This document shows, in pieces, positions 36,381 through 48,725 of a stretch of DNA of 64,000 bases. The DNA is taken from contig OX327700.1 of assembly GCA_946807835.1 (NCBI GenBank), positions 21,116,001-21,180,000 on the forward strand. The letters run 5' to 3'. Every line of letters begins with the position of its first letter. Position 1 is the stretch's first letter. Both the position numbers and the translations under genes were made by a program. The notes under the pieces are model-generated. The model saw only the letters and a program-made list of their open reading frames with translations. It ran no database searches and was not told where the DNA came from. The DNA is from Ailanthus altissimus (lineage: Eukaryota; Streptophyta; Magnoliopsida; Sapindales; Simaroubaceae).

Positions 36381-38988
36381 TGTAGTAACCACTTATCCAA
36401 CACCTAAAAGAATAAATATTTATATATGTATAATATTCATATTTTATTTGTATGTGGATGATACTTAATTTATGTATTTTTATTAGTATTATTTGTATAG
36501 ATTAAGGACATACTATTAGTATTGGGTTTATTTGCAAGACTTTAGATTTATTTTAAGGACCAAATTATAATACTTTGAAAGTTTTGGGGGTTAATTTTTA
36601 AATATTAAAAGTTACCCTCTTAGTATAAAAATAAACATTTTAAACCCTAATTTACTTATTTTTGGGTCGAGCCATCCCTTTAGAGAGAGAAATAGAGGGG
36701 AGAGAAAAAGAAGAAGAAGAAGAAATTAGAATTTTGGATCTTAAGAGGTATATCATAACTATTTTTCAATTTATTAGTGTTAATTAAGTTAATTCCTTTA
36801 AGTTTTGATTTCTGAAAAAATAAAAATTTGGGGGTTTGATGTGGATTTTGTAAGATATATTGAGAATTGATGATGATTATGTAGATACCTTGATAAATCA
36901 TGATGAATTACAGAATTTTTACTTGATAGTCTCTTGATTTGGAAATTTTATAAATTGCTGTACTTTGATTCTGGTATTGGCCTTTGAGACTATGAAACTA
37001 GACATGTATAAAATCATTTAAGACTTTAAATCAATTAACAATTTCAGAAATTGAATTTTTAGTGAATTTACCAATATGACCCTGAAATTTTGGAAATTTC
37101 CTATATTAACAATATAATATAGTGACAAATATTTTTGATCTGCTGAATGATCTTCAAAAATTATGAATTTCTGGAATATGATAAATTTATATGTCTAATA
37201 AGATATATTCAAAATGTAGAATTTATATTAATGTGGTTAAATTGTTATGATTTTCTAAAATATATCAGCTCATTGCAGTATTTGATTAACAGAATTTTAA
37301 AGCTATGGAATAAACTAATTTTAAAATAGTTTTGGTAGGGATTTTGAAGTGGAATATTTATCATGGATTTATATATGTGTCAAGAGTAATTATGTATTTT
37401 TATAATTTTTGAATTAGTATATGAGTTTATAAAATTTAGAGACTGAATACTATTCAGTAAATATCTTGATCCCGCCAGAATAATAGTTTGGATTTGATGG
37501 TGTTTATAAAATGGATTGTGTAGGAATTATGATATAATATTCATATATAAGGAGGATATATAAGTTAAGAAAAATATATTCTGATTTTGAAGTAATTAGA
37601 CATCATTTGATGTATAAAAGGTTTTTGTTAAATGTAAGTGGTCAGAATGACAAGTTTTGAGAAACCAAGTAATTAGACCAATTCGATGTGATAAGTACAA
37701 TATGTGTAATTTTGTAAGCTATTTAAAGTATTTTTGCGAATGTTGAGGCTTATAAAAGGATTAATCTCCATTGATAGGTTAAGGAGAATTAAACTTTGTA
37801 GCCGAAAGTGCTAAAAGGTAAGTATATTAGACTTTTACTGAAATCACAATAAGCATAGTAATTGTCTATGTATGATTTTGTAAATGTGCTTAGAAATATG
37901 TTTATGTTATGCCAAAGTATATTTGATATGAAATGTGAAAGACATATGTTTATGAATGTGAGTATTGACATTGAGCATAGACATACATGTGTTTATGAAA
38001 GTGAGCTTTTAAAATAAAATGTGTTTAACAAAGAAAGCTTTTGAAGTGGAAAATATCCATGAGATACGTTTTGTGTTTTGAGGATGCTTGAACTCACTAT
38101 TTACTTAGTCGGCATCTTATGTGATTTGTGGAGCCTTTATGTGTGGCCTTTTATTTGGTATTGGTATATGTAATGTGTTCTGTATGTAGGAAGGATCCTA
38201 TTAGTACTTAAAGGAAGATTAAGTCATCACATTCGTGTGGTGGCGTATTGGTGCATGTGAGAGGACTCACCGATGATCAGGGTGAGGGTTTGGCTCTTAC
38301 CTTCGAGCATGAGCATTATATATGTGTAATTTAAACCTCACTTGTACTATTCCTCTCATACAGTATGTCACCTACGAGTAACATTTGGCTCATTATGTAA
38401 TATGTGATATGAAAGTCCTACTAAGTAGTAGTTAAGTTATGGTATTCCTATTATATATTTTGAAAGAATGTGTAAGCGCTTACTTGACATATGATTTGAT
38501 AAGATTGTGATTTTGATTTATCATAGTATATCATACACATGCATTGTATATATATATGTATTTGTATTTTGATATATGAAAAACCAGTATGCTTACTGAG
38601 TTTCATACTCATTATAATTTATGGTGATTTCAGGTAAATAAGGTACATGTATGCTTAGCGGATTTGGCAAGACTTCTGTTATCCCTTGGGTTCCCTAAGT
38701 TGTTAGGTTGCTCAGTGTTTCATTTATGGACACGTAGTTTAAGATATTTTATTTGTCCCTATTAAATAAATACTTATGTATTATTTTATTATATGTGGTT
38801 GTATTTGATTTATGTTTCACCAAGTATGGTCATGAGTGGAACTTTGTGTTGAACTTACTAGCAACTTACTAAGGATTCCTATGTAGAATTTAAGTTTGAA
38901 ATTTTATGCAATATTAATTATGAGTGCACATTATTGAATGAGTGTAAATCATGTCGTGTGTCAGATCTTTTGGGTCTAGAACATGACA
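36381..38988 (+). mobile_element. Solo LTR (2608 bp) in the antisense ORF, TSD CTTAA
   Basis: Starts TGTAGTAACC and ends GAACATGACA. CTTAA is duplicated exactly at 36376-36380 and 38989-38993. The ending (ggtctagaacatgaca) and great length recall Tekay/Del-type gypsy LTRs. No primer site or protein-coding part is present. Confidence 0.85.
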
Positions 38989-39910
38989 CTTAAAGTGTAA
39001 ATGGTGTAACTCCTGATAAAGGGGTGAAGACAGCCTTGCCCTTGCTCACAAGATATATAGACCTACCAGGACCCTCTAAAAGTTGAGGACCAATTGAGAG
39101 GGGGCTACACCTAAGTGAGTCAGTATTCTAGCAAAATAAGGTTGTATAGGGAGCCTAAGACCCAACCTATAAAACTCAAAGTGAATCGTTACTTCCCCAT
39201 CTGAGGGGCTGCTAGGGAAGTCATCAAGTGATGAAAGCCGAAGGGTCACAGTCTCAAGGATGTTATACGTTGCCCTTAAAAAATCTAGGTCTACTTGGGT
39301 CATCCTGGATCTCTGGTACCTCCGATCCATTTCAAACGCAAAAACCTTAATGTTAGAGAGCCCCACAAGCTCCCAAGCATGGTCCTTAGGATCAACCTCT
39401 AATTCACCTTCACCCTCTATACCTAAGACTAGCTCAGAGTCATTAAGGACTGCTACGGAAGTGGAGGCCACATTACCTGCTGAGGTGGAAGCCACGCCAC
39501 CTCTATTGGCCTCATCTATCTTCCTGACAAGTATTATCTCAGGACTTTCAGTGTCCTCTTCAACAACCATGTTAGTAGCAGGAAGGCCTAAATCGTTTCT
39601 ACGTCCTAAAGTTATGAAAGTAAATTTTCCTAGAAACTAAACCAATAATAAATGTAAGAAAATAGACAACATTAAGATTCAGAATATGGCATTCTACTAA
39701 GGAACATAAATAACAAACAAAATATGACAGAAGAACTTGGAAAAAAGACGAAAAAAAGTGTGAATCATCTGTTGAAGTGTAGAAATCAGAAGAAAATGCA
39801 CCCTCCAAACTGATGATCACCAAAACGTCTTAACACCAAAAGTTTTGATCTCATAGTCATTGGAGAAAGATAACGATAATAAGCAAAGGAAGGGTTTTCA
39901 CCCAGAGAGA

Positions 39911-39922
39911 GGCTTTATATAG
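39911..39922 (-). promoter_or_regulatory. TATA box for the antisense ORF
   Basis: On the minus strand, GACTATATAAAGCC lies about 340 bp upstream of the ATG of the antisense ORF (39570) and is followed by a CT-rich initiator-like segment (CTCTCTCTGGG). This suggests a dedicated antisense promoter inside the element. Confidence 0.55.
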
Positions 39923-40224
39923 TCTTTAGGTGAAAGATAATTGTGACTGTTCAAATAAAATGAACAATTACAATCGTTGTACGGGTTCAAGAGACGTCTT
40001 TTTAAAGAACTGATAATTTATTTCATATCAGCAGACACCATCAATTCATGTCGCCTTAGCTGCCCTTCATTTGGACCGTTCAATTCAAAAATCAATAGAC
40101 CAAATCTTTCAAGTCGCCATAATGTCACTTCAATTCTAAATAGACACCACGTTCCATTTCATTCTCCCATAGCCACACGATGCAAGATAAACAAACAATT
40201 AAGATTGATTCCCACATTATAAGC

Positions 40225-41793
40225 ACCATTTCAAATATTGCAAGCATGATGTTTCAGGATCTGTGTCATGATGGTTCATAAATGCCAAAGATTTGAAAAG
40301 AAGTATAAAGCTGAAGGGGACCAAAAGCAATCTGCTTAGAGCCAGCTGAACATCTTCAAAATATGCAATAAACACTAAATAGTTACAATGTATATATCAA
40401 GGTAGTACTCTAGACACCGACCAACAACAATACGAACCTATTTGAAGGCGAGTGATCCACTTGGGTCTTTTTGGGACACAACACATGCCAAGTAGAAACA
40501 AAAACAAAATAAAAGAAGTTTCCAGGTTTGATTAATCAAAACTAAAAACTGGCAGACCCATGTTCCCCCTTGAAACTCTCCAAAGGCCGAAGTAACAAGC
40601 CCGCAGCCTGCTTTACCCAGATAAACAGGCCCAAGAGCCCAATACTGGGGTCGATAACTTGCTTCACTTAAGAGAACTAGCCCAAATGCCCAATACCAAG
40701 GTCAATAACTTAACACTCCGATTAGCTCAAAATTCGCCCAAGCCTAAACCATTTCAAATATTGCAAGCATGATGTTTCAGGATCTGTGTCATGATGGTTC
40801 ATAAATGCCAAAGATTTGAAAAGAAGTATAAAGCTGAAGGGGACCAAAAGCAATCTGCTTAGAGCCAGCTGAACATCTTCAAAATATGCAACAAACACTA
40901 AATAGTTACAATGTATATATCAAGGTAGTACTCTAGACACCGACCAACAACAATACGAACCTATTTGAAGGCGAGTGATCCACTTGGGTCTTTTTGGGAC
41001 ACAACACATGCCAAGTAGAAACAAAAACAAAATAAAAGAAGTTTCCAGGTTTGATTAATCAAAACTAAAAATTGGCAGACCCATGTTCCCCCTTGAAACT
41101 CTCCAAAGGCCGAAGTAACAAGCCCGCAGCCTGCTTTACCCAGATAAACAGGCCCAAGAGCCCAATACTGGGGTCGATAACTTGCTTCACTTAAGAGAAC
41201 TAGCCCAAATGCCCAATACCAAGGTCAATAACTTAACACTCCGATTAGCTCAAAATTCGCCCAAGCCTAAACCATTTCAAATATTGCAAGCATGATGTTT
41301 CAGGATCTGTGTTATGATGGTTCATAAATGCCAAAGATTTGAAAAGAAGTATAAAGCTGAAGGGGACCAAAAGCAATCTGCTTAGAGCCAGCTGAACATC
41401 TTCAAAATATGCAACAAACACTAAATAGTTACAATGTATATATCAAGGTAGTACTCTAGACACCGACCAACAACAATACGAACCTATTTGAAGGCGAGTG
41501 ATCCACTTGGGTCTTTTTGGGACACAACACATGCCAAGTAGAAACAAAAACAAAATAAAAGAAGTTTCCAGGTTTGATTAATCAAAACTAAAAATTGGCA
41601 GACCCATGTTCCCCCTTGAAACTCTCCAAAGGCCGAAGTAACAAGCCCGCAGCCTGCTTTACCCAGATAAACAGGCCCAAGAGCCCAATACTGGGGTCGA
41701 TAACTTGCTTCACTTAAGAGAACTAGCCCAAATGCCCAATACCAAGGTCAATAACTTAACACTCCGATTAGCTCAAAATTCGCCCAAGCCTAA
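40225..41793. repeat. Three near-identical 523-bp tandem units
   Basis: Units start at 40225, 40748 and 41271, each beginning accatttcaaatattgc. By eye only a handful of positions differ (aaaactgg or aaaattgg; atgcaataa or atgcaacaa; gtgtcatg or gtgttatg). Identity above 99% against a strongly decayed host element points to a very recent amplification. A short purine-rich string (gctgaaggggacc) occurs in each unit and might include the polypurine tract before the Tat 3' LTR. Confidence 0.95.
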
Positions 41794-42465
41794 ACCCTCA
41801 TGCATGGTCCTTCATAGCCAATACTTAAAGATCCTGGCCAAGAAAGTATGAATGCCTTGAGTAGATCAACACAGAAAATAGGACGAGCCGATCATCAGCA
41901 AGAATTCCTAAGACTACCTGGATAATAAAAAATGTTGAGTAGCCAGGTCGGCTATTTTAGAATGCTAGTTTCTCAGACAATGAAAGAGATGCTAACTCAA
42001 TGACCCATATAAGGCAAGCCAGTAAGTAGGACAGCTTGCACCACCATTAAAGAAAGTTTCTCTAATTTGGGAATTAGTATCCCCCAAGTCAAGCAAGATA
42101 GACATCCTGATCGCTTGCCGTCATTCACTCCAATCAATCTGGCAATGACCTAAGTATCCATCTATAAAGTCTTCTAAGTCTGATGCTATATAAAGAGAAG
42201 AAACAACTAGAAACAAGTTCTAATTTTGAACTCTATATACAAAAACTTCTCTTAACACTCTCCTGGTTTCTACACTGTCCACCAGAAAGCTAACTTAAGC
42301 ATCGGAGGGTCTTCGCCAAAACTGCCACCGACGAAGTCTTAGCGAGAGTGTCTTTCTAGTATTTTACAAGAGTAGCAGAAGCAAGAAGTCCAATAAGGCT
42401 CAGAACCATAGCTCATAGTTCTAATTCCCTCTTCAAATAAATTTAAACCTCATTGACATGAAATA
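41794..42465 (+). repeat. Putative 3' LTR portion of the Tat element
   Basis: Contains a TATA box (gctatataaagag, 42183-42195), a leader-like stretch, and the GGAGGGTCTTCGCC and CCGACGAAG segment common in Tat LTRs. The LTR start is obscured by the 523-bp units and no matching 5' LTR survives, so borders are approximate. Confidence 0.6.
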
Positions 42466-42727
42466 GCTATTTTTTTTATCAACAATTTCATATATCCCCC
42501 GATAAAGAATTACATTCTAATCAAATGGATTAAAATAAACTAGCCACTTAGATATAACATAAAAAAGCTGAGATCAAAAGCTTGTTGTGTAATTTGTAAC
42601 TGTAAGAAAGTTTGACACCGTGGAAAAGAAATTATGAAGTTTAATAAGCAAATTAAAACAAGTCATATTATAAATCTTCCTATGATATGCAAATAAGATT
42701 AAATGTATGCATTATAGTATGCTGACC

Positions 42728-44281
42728 TGATGAACACATGAAAATGCATGTTGTTAAGAGATTCAATCACCATTTAATGTCACTAATTTTAGTATTTTCT
42801 GTATTTTTAGCTTGAAATAAAGTGTTCTCCTTAAATTGTGATTAATGAATGTTATTTGGACAAGTTTACGTAAACTGGACATAACTCTCAATGTAGAAAT
42901 CAAAATGAAGAAATTCTTGAACCTGGTACAACATGACTCAATCTTACACAAATTTGAAGAATAGTGGAAAAGCCAAATCCAACATGTTATGGGCCAAAAA
43001 TTGAGATACAACAAAATCGGACTACAACTCTTACCCAGCTTGACCCAACTCACGTATTTGGACCGTATCTCAAAAAATACGTACTCAATTGGTATAATTC
43101 TTGAAGCTTTGAATTTCTAACTTAACTATCAACAACTCGTATGTTTATGGTAAAGTCCAAATCAGCCGTTATCATGGACCAAATCGCATTGCAAGTAGGT
43201 AAAATGGTTGTTGGCAGAATTCTGATGTATCTTTGGAATTTTGCTCATATCTCATTGGATACTCATCCAATTTGCATGAAATTAGTGTCTATGGAAAGAA
43301 GAGTCCAAATTCTACAACTTTCATGTCATCTAAAGAAGCTGAATTGATCATTTACATTATCAAAAATGTGTTGCAAGTGGATACATGAGTTATTGGCTTA
43401 AAATTATTGAAGATTGATGTCATCCATGACATATGTCCATTCATTGCCTATATAAGGAGACCCTTAGGACATTTTTAGGAGATAATTCTCTCTTCTTTTA
43501 TTCTCATTAACATGTATTGTAATTTAGGCTAGAGTTCCTAGCAAGGCTAAGAGATGAACTTTTATGTGTAGTAAATCTACTTCCATGCTTTGATTCGGTG
43601 TCAAGAGCTATAAATGTTGTAAGTTTGGTTTTGATTAAACTCTTATCTATTTTATTTTCTATAATCCAGAGGTTATAATTCTCATGTCTCATATATGTTC
43701 AGTCATGCTTTTCTTATGTGATTCATGTTGATTTATAATTGTTACTGGTTACATTGTTTTATATGTTAATCTTTTACTGCAGTATTGTCAATTTGATATA
43801 TTGTCGATCTTGGATAACATGTAAGGGCAATAAATGTTTGATATTCAAGTTAATATTTTACTGCAATATTGTCAAAATGATATATTGTCGATCTTAGATA
43901 ACTTGTATAAATAACATGATGTGTGTTAATGCTTGCAAAGAGTTTAACTAAATCAAATACATGTGTTATCAAATGTGCTATATATTACATACCTTCCGAT
44001 TAATTGTTTGGGATGTGAAACTTTCAGTTGAGTTATAAATATCGAATCAAAGTATAGAGTAGATTTATAAAGCATAATTGTGATTCTCAAAGCCTTGCTT
44101 AAATCATCATAAGACATTTTCCTCAATTCATAGACAATTCTATCTCATCCGTTTAAATCAATTAACCCTTTGCTACTGCTTTAATATTTTACTTCACTAA
44201 CCTATTTTGCCAAGAGCTTCCTCGTGGGATCGACACCTTAATCTATACTGCGATAGCCGCGTTATATTTTGAGCGTAAACA
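42728..44281 (+). mobile_element. Solo LTR related to A and B, at a POL2 splice donor
   Basis: Starts TGATGAAC like LTRs A and B and shares blocks such as taaactggacataact with A. It has a TATA box (cctatataaggag, about 43449) and a cgtgggatcgac segment near its end. Flanks TGACC (42723-42727) and TAACC (44282-44286) are a target duplication with one change. The right flank is the last bases of a POL2 exon plus its GT donor, so the LTR sits exactly at that exon-intron junction. Confidence 0.82.
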
Positions 44282-44526
44282 TAACCTAAACATCAGAATC
44301 TGCGATGAGAGCAGCAAGTTTCTTGCTTACTTCTTTAAATTGATCTTCGTCAATCATAACCTATTATAATTTGAAAAAGAAAAAAGGATAACTAAAACCT
44401 CAAAAAAGCTTCTACATCAACAAAAGGGCTAGTGACACACAACTATAATCTTGTGGTGCATATCATTAGCTATACCTCAATTAGGTTAAAGCTGCGCCTT
44501 CCAGCAAACTTTTTAGTTATAGGTTC

Positions 44527-45475
44527 TGTTACGAATATCAAGTCATACTCTTTAGTTTAACACCCTTATGACATCAACTAAACCACAGCCTTAATACCCT
44601 TTTAACTCTATGCACTGAAGAAATCATAACTCACACCATAAGTAAAACACATAAGATCAACATATCAATAAAGATAAAGAAAATAAACTAATTAACAAGA
44701 CACAAGATATACATGGCTCGGCCCAAAATTGCCTACGTCTACAGAGAATCTATGATCTAGCTTCTTATTATTGATATAGATCACTAAGTATCTTCTTACA
44801 TCATCAATGATCTCATAATATCCAAAGTATCTCCCATAAACCACCCTAGTATCTCTCATAGAGATCCCTAAGTATTTACTTTTCATCACCATGACTTTTC
44901 TAAAACCTCTTAGTATCTCCTCATAAGAGATTTTTACAAGAAATATAAGAATAGCCCGAGTATCTTATGGTGTTTCTTTTTTTCACTTAAAAACGAAAAG
45001 AAAATGCTCCCAAAAAGTTACACCCTAGTGCATCATGCAATTAGTGCCTACTTAGCTTCTTTATTCTCTCTTACGGTTTACATCTTAAAACTTTACATGC
45101 TTCGCTTTCTCTTGTGTTTAGAAATATTTATATAGTGAATAAAACACCCTTAGAAACCCTAAACCTAGTTGGAATAAAAGTCTTTACTTGTAGGAGTTCT
45201 AATCCCACTTAAAGAAGTCAATTGAGAAAAAAAAAGAAATACTCATGCCACATGAACAGTACCTGTGTGAACAGTGCCCATGCCATGAATAGTGCCCCCA
45301 CTCAAACTGTACTCGCCATGAACAGTATTGCCGCATAAACAATACTCATTTATTTTGGCTTCCATTTTGCTCCTCTTTTGTACACTAAATACATACTTAA
45401 CTTTATAACAATTCTCCTCTTAGTATTCTTCATAATTCTTATCCATACATAATCGTCGAACATCAATTTCTAACA
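44527..45475. mobile_element. Solo LTR (949 bp) inside a POL2 exon
   Basis: The exon reads VPRVFYL-x-LE up to 45476 and continues with PITKKFAGR from 44526, so the insertion point is exact. The insert begins TGTTACG and ends TCTAACA (plus strand). Flanks GGTTC (44522-44526) and AGTTC (45476-45480) are a 5-bp duplication with one change. It contains several gaacagt/gaatagt repeats near 45250-45355. Confidence 0.85.
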
Positions 45476-46860
45476 AGTTCTAGAGTGAGATAAAATACCC
45501 GTGGAACAGTTATAGGAATCTTAAGCATGATTTCGTCAACACCACCCAAGCAAAAATACGCCACTCTATGAACTCCTTGTGGCTTATCCCACCACCAAGT
45601 GACTCAAAAACTTCATTAGCAAGGTGTGAAGTCTTTAGACTGCCCAACCTGCAAAAATGAATATTATTTTAGCTAAGAAGCACATTACTCCATAGCACCA
45701 AAAAGAGACTTCATATGAGGTTTAAGGAGAAAAGTGTACCTTTGCTTCTTCCTCCTATCCAGATTATCCTACCATTTTCTCTTCTTTAATTCAAGCCAAC
45801 CTTGGTAATCTACTTTTTGGTCAATAGTTTCAGCATAGATAGCATTATGTGATAGTGAAGGGTGCTGGAGTGAAACATCACTAGGTTCAATTTGTTGTGG
45901 CAAAGAATCTACTTGATCAGTTGTCTTGACTATCTGTTGTTGATCATTAATGACTTCATAACAACGAACAATTGGTCTAGGACCATTTCCAGAATTAAGT
46001 CTCTTGTTTGCAAAGTCTTCCAAATCTTCAACAGGCTCATTCATCACATTATTATTTGTATCAGCTTCACTAGTCTTGTTTGACAAATTATTCCTGTTCA
46101 ATGAACTGAATATATCAACTAATTTCCTTTGACGAATTTTGTCTTCCTTCTCACGAACCTTTTTATGCAGCCAATCATGGTGAGCTACCCTAGGAACAGG
46201 ATTTGTAACCTGAAAAGTTCAAATAAATTTCAAAAGGCTGAAGGAGGACAGGATTACTTAAAAAGAACATTGAACAAACATAAGAACTTTTTGCATTGCA
46301 GCAGGAATAATAATAATTTTTTGAACTGCTGGCTAAGCCGTTGTTTATAATAAGACCACGCAACAATGGATCGAATGTCAACATCTGAAGAAATCCTGCA
46401 CCAGTTACGTAAATAAAACTTCATTATTTCTGCAAAATCAAGACATATCTCCTCACTATACTAGGACCACAAAGAGCACTGCAAATAATCTGTAGCAAAA
46501 TTTACCAGCATCAGTTTCAAATATTGCAACAGGAACAGCACGTTCACTTACTGGTGTTTCCAGATCACATTGAAATTACAACAACTTTGTTACTAAAACA
46601 ACCATGAGAAACAAAACAAATTTGACAATTATATGCAAGATGCCAAGTAGATTACTTCAACAATACACAAAGATAGAAAATGCAATGTATGCTATCTAAG
46701 TTGTTAACTGACACATAAACCAATAATATGCACCATATATGAAATCAAGGAATAAGGAAAAGGCATTACCTTAGTGAAAGACGCGGAACTCAGAATAAAT
46801 ATTAGCATAAAGATGAAAATGGAAGGAAACAATGGAAAATGGCAATTAAAACAAACCATC

Positions 46861-46876
46861 ATATATATATATATAT
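46861..46876. repeat. (AT)n microsatellite in a POL2 intron
   Basis: Alternating AT dinucleotides. A similar run at about 48452-48471 lies in the next upstream intron. Confidence 0.9.
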
Positions 46877-48725
46877 AAGAAGTGGATTTGTTATGATAAA
46901 GTTCCACAAATTTAAAGGACATCATAAACTATCATGAGTAGAAATCAAAGCAATTTGATTTCTAAATGGCCAAGACTTGTTATTGCATAGGTCTTATAAA
47001 CTTAATTTGGGTATTAGCTTTTCTAATCAAATGGTACAGGCAGTCAGAATGGCAAAAAGTGTTGAAAATGTAATCCATTTTAAAAAAAAAATTAAAAATT
47101 GTTAAAATATTTTGTAATAAAATCTAAGAGTAGTTGAGTTAAATTCTAGAAATTATGTAATTGATCAAAAATATCATGGATATTATATGTATTAAGTTAA
47201 AAATATTTTAGATATTTTGTAATAAGCCAAAATATATAGGAGGGTTAGGTGGGATATTTTAAAAGTGTAAGAAGGTGGATGCAAGTATAAATAAGAGTGT
47301 AAGTTTTGAATGTAAAAATAAAGTGAGAACCTAACCGTTACATTAAATGTGAGGGTTCTATTCCATATTCTCCTCTTCATATTAATCAAATATCATGATT
47401 ATCCCTCAAATATAAACTTTATTACAAATACCCTATTTATCAAATAATCAACTATTATAGTTCATAACCAAAATTACCCAATAATGATAATACACCCCAT
47501 AAATTCTTATCAGTTGTATTTGAAATTAAATAATTCAAGTCGCATAACAATAATGAAATATTGTTCATACGGTCACTATTTATAAAGGTATTGTTCACAT
47601 ATACAATACCATTATTCTCACAATAATAGAGTCTAAAATTACTATTAATAATATCAGAGCTATCAAAATTACTATCAATAGAATCTAAAATTTTTAACAA
47701 AAAGAATTTAGATTAAATTGTGATGCGCAGCAATATGTGAAGAGTAGCAGATAACAAAAGCATTGACAATAATAAATCCAAGACGTACCAACAGCACCAT
47801 CACAAAGGGATTTGAAGGCATTTTCATCGTGTTTCTGATGAAACAGTGGCCGCAATAGTTGTAACATCTATAATGGTGTTGCTGCTGTATACAATATTTC
47901 TTCCTTGTTTCACCACTTTCAGCTATACTTGATAATCAAGAATTGACAATAAAAAAACGATATCTCAAATATTTTATTCCAAAGTTATGTAGATTGTGGC
48001 CTGTTAAGCAGCAAAATTCTGGAAGGTGTGTATTTGACAACTCAAAGACTTATTCAAGTTGCTGAAGTTTTCTTTTTTCTTTTTTTAGTTTTCTCTTGCA
48101 TAAAATTCCACTCTATGAATTTATCTCCAATCATATTGTTCACCTAATCTCACACAACAATGACCTGGAGATCCGCAGAATAATACGAGCATGAAAAGAC
48201 CATACACTTGCATTCCCCGAGCAAAAGTAGACATACCCTTCGTTCACATGCAACTAAATATTGACAACGAAGCCCTTAATCTTTAACCGTTGTGTCACCA
48301 AGAAAATCAGAGAGACGCCTTGCGGTTGTCACTGCACACGACTTTTGTTCGCCGTAGTCTGCTAGTGACTTGCTCATTGTGCTCGATTCTGTTATGTAAT
48401 CAAGCAACTCGCTATCTGCAATATCCTTTCCTTGATTCTGAAAGAAAAGAAATATATATATATATATATATGAATCCTCCCCACAGTTAATTCTTCAATC
48501 AATCATGCAACCACCATCATTTCCAACTAAAGGAAAAGTATAAAAACAGAAGAAACAAGAAAGTCAAGGGAACTTCAATGTGTTGCCTTAAAGAAAGAGA
48601 TTTAGATGCTGACAACAAACTTATTATTCTTTCACATATATCTAGAAGATCAAGCCAACGGTTTGCAACAGCTTAGTAGCACTGCTCTAAGGTTGATCCA
48701 TGGAGAACTTATCAAAAAGCTTAGC

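Larger units (their letters stand above)
34050..39640 (-). pseudogene. Antisense ORF of the Tat element (gypsy-type Transposase_28-like)
   Basis: The N-terminal part (39076-39570) reads as one frame of 164 codons that includes SPSDGEVTIHFEFYRLGLRLP and HLGVAPSQLV. This is the motif of the plant family annotated as putative gypsy-type transposon (Pfam Transposase_28, from memory). Further pieces on the same strand are 36189-36380 (RRRIGSLSEVSKV), 35671-35760 (KKDMDRLTKLVRAKD), 34900-35226 and a Glu-rich C-terminal part at 34070-34700 (DGFHQGVVEGF). A 2.6-kb solo LTR and a TRIM interrupt it, and several stops occur after the first part. Antisense ORFs in the 3' region are known in Tat-clade elements; their function is unknown. 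Confidence 0.78.
21125..42465 (+). mobile_element. 5'-truncated Ty3/gypsy element of the Tat lineage, heavily nested
   Basis: The polyprotein starts inside reverse transcriptase, and no 5' LTR, gag or protease is present. After the polyprotein stop comes a long 3' region with tandem repeats and an antisense ORF, followed by LTR-like sequence with a TATA box at 42185-42194 and a GGAGGGTCTTCGCC segment typical of Tat LTRs. A second, archaeal-type RNase H follows the first, which is diagnostic of the Tat clade. Inserted into it are 22280-24484, 26622-30712 (itself doubly nested), 31363-33557, 35227-35670 and 36381-38988. Removing these leaves about 9.7 kb. The exact right border is unclear. The 260 bp up to 42727 could be POL2 intron. 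Confidence 0.8.
44286..48725 (-). pseudogene. POL2: Broken segment of DNA polymerase epsilon catalytic subunit (POL2)
   Basis: Seven exons in gene order on the minus strand: 48636-48725 (AKLFDKF, LHGSTLEQCY, VANRWLDLL), 48237-48437 (ESSTMSKSLADYGEQKSCAV), 46506-46562 (PVSERAVPVAIFETD), 46288-46429 (YLRNWCRISSD, SYYKQRL, IPAAMQK), 45740-46209 ([20 protein letters not shown]), 44476-45648 (MLKIPITVPRVFYL, then PITKKFAGR after an inserted LTR) and 44286-44360 (IDEDQFKEVSKKLAALIADS). These match the region after the polymerase domain of POL2. Most acceptors and donors are still AG/GT. Inactivating changes include TAA in the LGD-x-x-VKD-K-GL segment, one-base frameshifts in the first and fourth exons, TAG after LKKRKW, and TAG in place of the last Glu of the final exon. 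No other POL2 parts are present except one exon at 20610-20684. Confidence 0.9.

Noticed and set aside
39260..39640. 126-codon open frame on the plus strand
   Set aside because: It is the mirror frame of the antisense ORF on the minus strand, which has the recognisable family motif.
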